Shown piece by piece: positions 58,783 through 64,000 of a stretch of 64,000 nucleotides of DNA. This DNA is from an uncultured Pelagibacteraceae bacterium. GTDB lineage: Bacteria; Pseudomonadota; Alphaproteobacteria; Pelagibacterales; Pelagibacteraceae. Both the position numbers and the translations under genes were made by a program. The stretch is taken from assembly GCA_902589155.1 (NCBI GenBank), contig CACIRV010000002.1:62001-126000 (forward strand). Reading direction: 5' to 3'. Numbering within the stretch: position 1 is the first letter of the stretch; the number at the start of each line of letters is the position of its first letter. The notes under the pieces are model-generated. The model saw only the letters and a list, made by a program, of their open reading frames with translations, was not told the origin of the DNA and searched no databases.

Positions 58783-60399
58783 ATGAACATTAAAAATTAC
58801 AAAAATCTTAAAAAAAATAAAGCAAATTTTGACCCTCTTACCCCAATTGATTTTTTAAAAAGAACGGCAAAAATTTTTCCAAATTATATTTCAATTATAT
58901 CAGAAAATAAAAAGTTTACTTGGGGACAAACTTTTAAAAGATGCAATCTATTAGCAAAAGCTTTAGCTAAATATAAAATCAAACCTGGAGATGTTGTCTC
59001 GATTATGGCCCCAAATACATCTGCAATGTATGAAGCCCACTTTGGTATTCCTATGATAGGTGCAATCTTAAATGCAATTAACATAAGACTGGATGCAAAA
59101 ACTATCAGTTACATAATAGGCCATTCAAAAACTAAAATAATATTTGTAGATACGGAATTTTTACCAATCATTAGAGAGGCGCTTAAAATAAAAAATCTTA
59201 AAATACCAATCATCGCCATTAAAGACGATAATAAATTTTCACGTAACATTAAGAAAGAAAAATTATATGAGGATTTTTTAAAAAAAGGTTCCAGAAAAAA
59301 TACTATGATTTCTAAAATTAGAGATGAATGGTCTCCAATTAGTTTAGGATATACCTCAGGAACCACTAACAAACCTAAAGGTGTAGTCACTCATCATAGA
59401 GGTGCATATTTAAATGCTGTTAGTAATCAACTTGCTTGGAATATGAAAAAAAATCCTACATATTTATGGACTCTACCTATGTTTCATTGCAATGGCTGGT
59501 GTTTTCCTTGGACTATTGCTGCTTTAGCTGGGAAAAATATTTGTATTAGAAAGGTGAATTCTAAATCGATTTTTAAACTTATTAAAAAATATGAAGTTTC
59601 CCACTTATGTGGAACTACGGTAATAATTAATTTGCTTATCAAAGAGGGTATAAAACTAAAAAATAGAATTGAATTTATGACTGGGGCAGCACCTCCTCCA
59701 TCTACTGTTCTCAAAAAAATTGATGATTTAGGATTTAATATAACTCACACTTATGGTTTAACTGAAGTATATGGGCCTGCAGTAATATGTGAATGGCAAA
59801 ACAGTTGGGGTCAACTAAACAAAAATAAAATTGCAGAACTTAAATCTTATCAAGGAGTAAGATATCCTGGAATTTCTGAAATCAATGTTTTCAATAAAAA
59901 AACAAAAAAAGAAGTCAAACATGATGGGAAAGAACTTGGAGAAGTATTAATGAGAGGTAACACAGTGATGATGGGTTATCATAAAGATATATTAGCTACG
60001 AATAAAGCTTTCATTAAAGGCTGGTTTCATACTGGTGATATAGCTGTTATTCATAAAAATGGTTACATTCAACTTAAAGATAGATCTAAGGATATAATAA
60101 TTTCAGGTGGAGAAAACATATCTTCAATAGAAATTGAAAACGTTCTGTTTAAACATAAAGATATTATTGACGCGGCTGTAGTAGCAAAGAAGGATGAAAA
60201 ATGGGGAGAAGTTCCTTGTGCTTTTGTAACTTTAAAAAAAAATTCAACCCTTAAAGCAAAGGAAATAACTCAATTTTGTAGGAATAATATGGCTAGTTAT
60301 AAAATTCCAAAAAACATAATTTTTGGAAAAATTGATAAAACCCCAACAGGAAAAACCCAAAAATACTTGTTGCGAAGGAAGGTTAATCTGATTGATTGA
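58783..60399 (+). CDS. Acyl-CoA synthetase (AMP-forming, medium/long chain or DmdB-like)
   Basis: GYTSGTTNKPKGVVTHHRGAYLN, FHTGDIAVIHKNGYIQLKDRSKDIIISGGENISSIEIE, KTPTGKTQKYLLR. Confidence 0.9.
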   Translation: MNIKNYKNLKKNKANFDPLTPIDFLKRTAKIFPNYISIISENKKFTWGQTFKRCNLLAKALAKYKIKPGDVVSIMAPNTSAMYEAHFGIPMIGAILNAINIRLDAKTISYIIGHSKTKIIFVDTEFLPIIREALKIKNLKIPIIAIKDDNKFSRNIKKEKLYEDFLKKGSRKNTMISKIRDEWSPISLGYTSGTTNKPKGVVTHHRGAYLNAVSNQLAWNMKKNPTYLWTLPMFHCNGWCFPWTIAALAGKNICIRKVNSKSIFKLIKKYEVSHLCGTTVIINLLIKEGIKLKNRIEFMTGAAPPPSTVLKKIDDLGFNITHTYGLTEVYGPAVICEWQNSWGQLNKNKIAELKSYQGVRYPGISEINVFNKKTKKEVKHDGKELGEVLMRGNTVMMGYHKDILATNKAFIKGWFHTGDIAVIHKNGYIQLKDRSKDIIISGGENISSIEIENVLFKHKDIIDAAVVAKKDEKWGEVPCAFVTLKKNSTLKAKEITQFCRNNMASYKIPKNIIFGKIDKTPTGKTQKYLLRRKVNLID

Positions 60400-60433
60400 A
60401 AATGCTTTAAAATAGTATAAAAGAAACAATTGA

Positions 60434-61633
60434 ATGAGCGTTAGACTAGTAGATAACAAGGATACAGTTAAAAAAGTTAATGATTGGAGAGATCCTTTAT
60501 ATCTAAACAATCTTTTAACAGATAAAGAAAAATTAATTCACAAAAAAGCAAAAGACTTTTGCAAAACTCGTTTGCTTCCAACAGTTATAGATGACAACAA
60601 TAAGAGTTTTTTTGATAAAAAAATTTATTCTGATTTAGGTAAAAACGGTTTTTTAGGAAATACTATTAAAGGCTACGGATCTGCAAATGTCTCTAGTGTA
60701 GCTTATGGATTGGTTGCTAGGGAGCTAGAATCAGTCGATAGTAGCTATAGATCAGCTATATCAGTTCAATCATCTCTAGTTATTCATCCTATTTACAATT
60801 TTGGATCTAATGAACAAAAAGAAAAATATATACCTGAATTAATTAAAGGAAACTTAATTGGATGTTTTGGATTAACTGAAAGTGTTTCAGGTTCAGATCC
60901 TTCATCTATGCAAACTACATTTGAAGAAGTTACAGATGGTTTTATTATTAATGGATCAAAAGATTGGATAACGAATGCGCCTATAGCTGACGTCTTTTTG
61001 ATTTGGGCATTTGATAAAGAAAAAAAAGTTCACGGATTTTTAATTGATAAAGAAACAAAAGGTTTAACCGCTGAAAAAATAAATAAATCTAGCATCAAAA
61101 TTGCTCAAGCAGGAAAAATATTTCTAAAAGATGTTAAAGTTCCAAAATCAAGCATTTTACCTAATACTACTGGTTGGAAGTCTGTTTATTCTTGTATCAA
61201 TAAAGCTAGATACGGAATAGCTTGGGGCGCAATGGGAGCCGCTGAAACTTGCTGGTTTATTGCAAAAGATTATTCAGAAAAAAGAATAGTTAATAAAAAA
61301 CCTTTAGCTTCTAAACAATTAGTGCAAAAAAAACTTGCGGACATGATGACAGAAATTTCTTTAGGTTTTGCAGGATGTATTTTAGCTGGAAGATCTATGG
61401 ATGAAGATAAAGATCTTAAAATTGCAATAAGTTTGTTGAAGAGAAATAACTGTAAGAAAGCGTTAAATATAGTTCGTGATGCTAGAGATATTTTAGCTGG
61501 TAACGGAATACTAGATGAGTATCACGTAATTAGACATTTAGTGAATCTAGAAACGGTAAACACTTATGATGGAACCGAAGATACTCACGCTTTAATACTA
61601 GGTAAACTTCAAACTGGTTTGGATGCATTCTAG
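60434..61633 (+). CDS. gcdH: Glutaryl-CoA dehydrogenase-like acyl-CoA dehydrogenase
   Basis: SSYRSAISVQSSLVIHPIYNFGSNEQKEKYIPEL, GCFGLTESVSGSDPSSMQT, VNTYDGTEDTHALILGKLQTGLDAF. Confidence 0.88.
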   Translation: MSVRLVDNKDTVKKVNDWRDPLYLNNLLTDKEKLIHKKAKDFCKTRLLPTVIDDNNKSFFDKKIYSDLGKNGFLGNTIKGYGSANVSSVAYGLVARELESVDSSYRSAISVQSSLVIHPIYNFGSNEQKEKYIPELIKGNLIGCFGLTESVSGSDPSSMQTTFEEVTDGFIINGSKDWITNAPIADVFLIWAFDKEKKVHGFLIDKETKGLTAEKINKSSIKIAQAGKIFLKDVKVPKSSILPNTTGWKSVYSCINKARYGIAWGAMGAAETCWFIAKDYSEKRIVNKKPLASKQLVQKKLADMMTEISLGFAGCILAGRSMDEDKDLKIAISLLKRNNCKKALNIVRDARDILAGNGILDEYHVIRHLVNLETVNTYDGTEDTHALILGKLQTGLDAF

Positions 61634-62660
61634 AGATAGTATTTCATCTAAATGTAAAATACATAAAATTTCAGAAGTTAGTAAAGAAAAGCTATCCGCT
61701 TTCTATAAAAAACTTTATCCCGAAAGATATAAAAGTTTAACTGAAAATTGGAATTGGTGGTATAGAGTTAATAAAGATTTTGCAGAACCAATTATACTTT
61801 CTTTGGACGATAAAGTAATTGGTCAGGCAGCTTTTCTAGTTAACAATTTGATTGTTTCTAATAAAAAAATTCCTGCTATTTGGTTTCAAGATTATGCTGT
61901 GCTTCCAGAGTTTATGGGTGCTGGCTTAGGTAAACTATTAACTAAAGAATGGATGAAGGTTTGTCCCAATCAAATGGCTATGTGTAGCCCTTATTCTTTA
62001 AGAGTACTAAAAAAATTTGGTTGGATTGATAACTTTGAAACAAAAAGATTAGTTAGACCAATCAATTACTTTAAATTTGTCCCTTTTGCAAATAAGTTAA
62101 ACTTAAATCTTTTTAATTCTGCTCTTAGATTTTTTCTTAAGAAAAGATATGCGGAAAATGATAATATAAAGCCTTATAATCTCTCAGAAAATTTTAAAGT
62201 AATATCTGAATCTTTTAATCTAAAAAAAATGCCAGAAAATAATAACGATTACGCAATCATTAATAGAGATGAAAGTTGGTTAAATTGGAGATTAATGGAG
62301 TGCCCTTATAAAAAAGACATTTATTTTTTTGAATACCAAAATAGTTTTTCAATAGTTCATATTTACTCAGTAAAAAATATTAAAAGATTGAATATCTTAT
62401 ATACTTATAGCACTGATAATTTTGAGGAGACAAAAATTTATAAATTGATAACAAATTGGGCAATTAATAATGATATTGATTTTGTGTGGGCAATAAGCAA
62501 AAGAAAAGATTTAAAAAATATTTTTCCTAGAGTTTATTACAGACCTCTTAGGTTTGCTTCATGGAGTTCTGATAGTTCAATATTCAACGTTTTAAAAAAA
62601 GGGTTTTTAGATCTTCAAGGAATAGACTCGGATATAGAGTCCGGTTTCTACGTAGAATAA
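61623..62660 (+). CDS. GNAT-like acetyltransferase/hypothetical protein
   Basis: IPAIWFQDYAVLPEFMGAGLGKLLTKEWM (acetyl-CoA-binding-loop-like). Confidence 0.6.
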   Translation: MHSRDSISSKCKIHKISEVSKEKLSAFYKKLYPERYKSLTENWNWWYRVNKDFAEPIILSLDDKVIGQAAFLVNNLIVSNKKIPAIWFQDYAVLPEFMGAGLGKLLTKEWMKVCPNQMAMCSPYSLRVLKKFGWIDNFETKRLVRPINYFKFVPFANKLNLNLFNSALRFFLKKRYAENDNIKPYNLSENFKVISESFNLKKMPENNNDYAIINRDESWLNWRLMECPYKKDIYFFEYQNSFSIVHIYSVKNIKRLNILYTYSTDNFEETKIYKLITNWAINNDIDFVWAISKRKDLKNIFPRVYYRPLRFASWSSDSSIFNVLKKGFLDLQGIDSDIESGFYVE

Positions 62661-62674
62661 ATCTTTTAACTTTA

Positions 62675-62710
62675 CTAACAAGTATAGAAAATAGTCTCTA
62701 TACTTGTTAG
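62675..62710. terminator. Stem-loop between convergent genes, candidate bidirectional terminator
   Basis: ctaacaagtataga-aaatagtc-tctatacttgttag, perfect 14-bp stem, 8-nt loop; weak U tracts. Confidence 0.55.
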
Positions 62711-62719
62711 AAATTCAAA

Positions 62720-63043
62720 TTATTTTCCCGGTTCTTTATATGTTGAAGCCATTTTCTTAGCAGTTTCTGCAATCTGATTAAGATTTATGTCTTCTAGAAT
62801 CGTAAAATCTGAAACAGCTCCGCTTGAAACAGCAACCATAGATGCTGCTGCGGCTTGTTCAAAAGTTCCTTCAATCTCTGCCATAAAATCGTACTTACCT
62901 CTTAAGCCGGCATAACGAGTCACCTTTGCACCAACTGATGCTGCAAGAGCTGATGTTGCTGCTTTTCTGTCTGTACCTGGATTGTTAACAAATCCACCAA
63001 GACCTTTAGCAGTATATCTTCCAAGAGTTATAAATTTTGCCAT
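62720..63043 (-). CDS. GYD-domain protein
   Basis: MAKFITLGRYTAKGLGGFVNNPGTDRKAATSALAASVGAKVTRYAGLRGKYDFMAEIEG; start at 63043 preceded by GGGGGAG. Confidence 0.75.
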   Translation of the reverse strand: MAKFITLGRYTAKGLGGFVNNPGTDRKAATSALAASVGAKVTRYAGLRGKYDFMAEIEGTFEQAAAASMVAVSSGAVSDFTILEDINLNQIAETAKKMASTYKEPGK

Positions 63044-63056
63044 TACTCCCCCTTTC

Positions 63057-63350
63057 TTATTTTTCAACTATAACTGTTCCAGAGTGAGGATCAGTAACTC
63101 CTAACTCTGAGGACAATTCTTCTAAAGTGTGTCTAGCTTTGTCCAAAAATTCAATCATTTTTGGTCTTGCTTTAGCTATATCATCTTCAGAATTCCATTC
63201 GCCAATCATAAAAAATTCGTTTGGTTTTGTTTCAACATACTTTGCTGAAATTTGTCCATCGAACTTAGGCATCTCATCAATTATTTTTAAGTAATCATCT
63301 CTACTAGAGGATTTAACTTTACACCTAACTATATTCATAAATTTTGCCAT
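63057..63350 (-). CDS. Small antibiotic-biosynthesis-monooxygenase-like protein
   Basis: MAKFMNIVRCKVKSSSRDDYLKII...FFMIGEWNSEDDIAKARPKM. Confidence 0.55.
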   Translation of the reverse strand: MAKFMNIVRCKVKSSSRDDYLKIIDEMPKFDGQISAKYVETKPNEFFMIGEWNSEDDIAKARPKMIEFLDKARHTLEELSSELGVTDPHSGTVIVEK

Positions 63351-63367
63351 TATTCCTCTTTTTTTAT

Positions 63368-63784
63368 TTAAACGTAAATCTTATCAGCTAAACCGTAACA
63401 AAGAACTGCACTAATAATTACAAGAACAAGTGGCGCGTATATCCCATCGTTTCTTGTTTTTTTAGTTAAACCTGTCTTATCAATTTTTAACGTATAAAAA
63501 TTTACAGCTAATATTGAAACATTAATTATAAAAACTAAGTTAAAGAACGCCCAAGTAGCATCTAAACCACCCGGTCTTACAAAGGCTACATAGATCGCCA
63601 TTAAAACTATTGCAACCATAAATGAACCAGCGAATCTAGTGATTAAAGTAGCTGTCTTATCTACTCCTCTACCTTTAAGAAATTTTTTAGTATCAAATAC
63701 TAGTTGGTATGCGTAACTTCCAACTATAATAAAATGAACTAAGTAAATTATTAAATAAAATGCGTTTCCAAATTTATCTATCAT
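63368..63784 (-). CDS. Four-helix integral membrane protein, uncharacterised
   Basis: 138 aa with ~4 hydrophobic helices. Confidence 0.6.
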   Translation of the reverse strand: MIDKFGNAFYLIIYLVHFIIVGSYAYQLVFDTKKFLKGRGVDKTATLITRFAGSFMVAIVLMAIYVAFVRPGGLDATWAFFNLVFIINVSILAVNFYTLKIDKTGLTKKTRNDGIYAPLVLVIISAVLCYGLADKIYV

Positions 63785-63798
63785 ATTTATCCTTTTAG

Positions 63799-63999
63799 TT
63801 ATCCTTTATATTGTTCTAACAGATCTTCACCCATTAGAGTTGTAACGGATTTCTCTAAGACTACTCCAGCTGCTGCTCTTTCTTTATGAAGTTCCTCATC
63901 AGCCTTAAAAGCTTTAAGACCATCCATTGTATCAAATCTAATAATGGTAGTGATTTTTGAGTCATTATCTTTTTCTGTTCCAGCATAAAGAAATGTCAT
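63799..63999 (-). CDS. Small ABM/GYD-like protein, possibly incomplete at window edge
   Basis: MTFLYAGTEKDNDSKITTIIRFDTMDGLKAFKADEELHKERAAAG; start lies at the window edge so the N-terminus may extend beyond. Confidence 0.45.
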   Translation of the reverse strand: MTFLYAGTEKDNDSKITTIIRFDTMDGLKAFKADEELHKERAAAGVVLEKSVTTLMGEDLLEQYKG

Positions 64000-64000
64000 A

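Noticed and set aside
63044-63067. ORF-track N-terminal extension of the GYD protein (MKNKKGGV)
   Set aside because: GGGGGAG ribosome site lies directly before the MAKF start; the extension encodes the SD itself
1-64000. CRISPR arrays, prophage, transposons, rRNA, toxin-antitoxin modules
   Set aside because: No spaced direct repeats, integrase/transposase proteins or rRNA signatures seen on reading both strands

Overview
AT-rich, tightly packed chromosomal segment. Gene content and overlapping genes look like a streamlined marine alphaproteobacterium of the SAR11/Pelagibacterales type (inference; no search was run). I found no rRNA, CRISPR array, transposase or phage genes; one tRNA (anticodon CAT) is present. 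Main blocks: (1) nadE, class II DAHP synthase, glmS and a GlmU-like protein lacking the uridyltransferase domain; (2) gph, LysE-type exporter, prpB, prpC, argE; (3) an ectoine-hydrolase/EutA pair running into a PotABCD-type ABC transporter; (4) nrdAB; (5) housekeeping genes (phosphomannomutase, TauE, dusA, rpoZ, MFS and others); (6) glycosyltransferase and dTDP-sugar loci flanking an amino-acid ABC transporter and an operon of fused AdoMetDC-aminopropyltransferase, FucA-like aldolase, His-type DegT enzyme, mtnA and mtnP, with divergent apt; (7) omega-amino-acid aminotransferase, alanine dehydrogenase, tauABC and pta; (8) an acyl-CoA ligase with a glutaryl-CoA-dehydrogenase-like protein; (9) a run of small GYD/ABM-like proteins. 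The most interesting candidates are the polyamine-coupled MTA salvage operon (putative DHAP shunt) with a lysine-less DegT enzyme inside it, near-identical GGCGGTTA hairpins placed just before permease start codons in two ABC operons, the C-terminal-only GlmU, TauC with a ~430-aa N-terminal extension, and a Glu-to-Asp change at the catalytic-base position of the GcdH-like protein.
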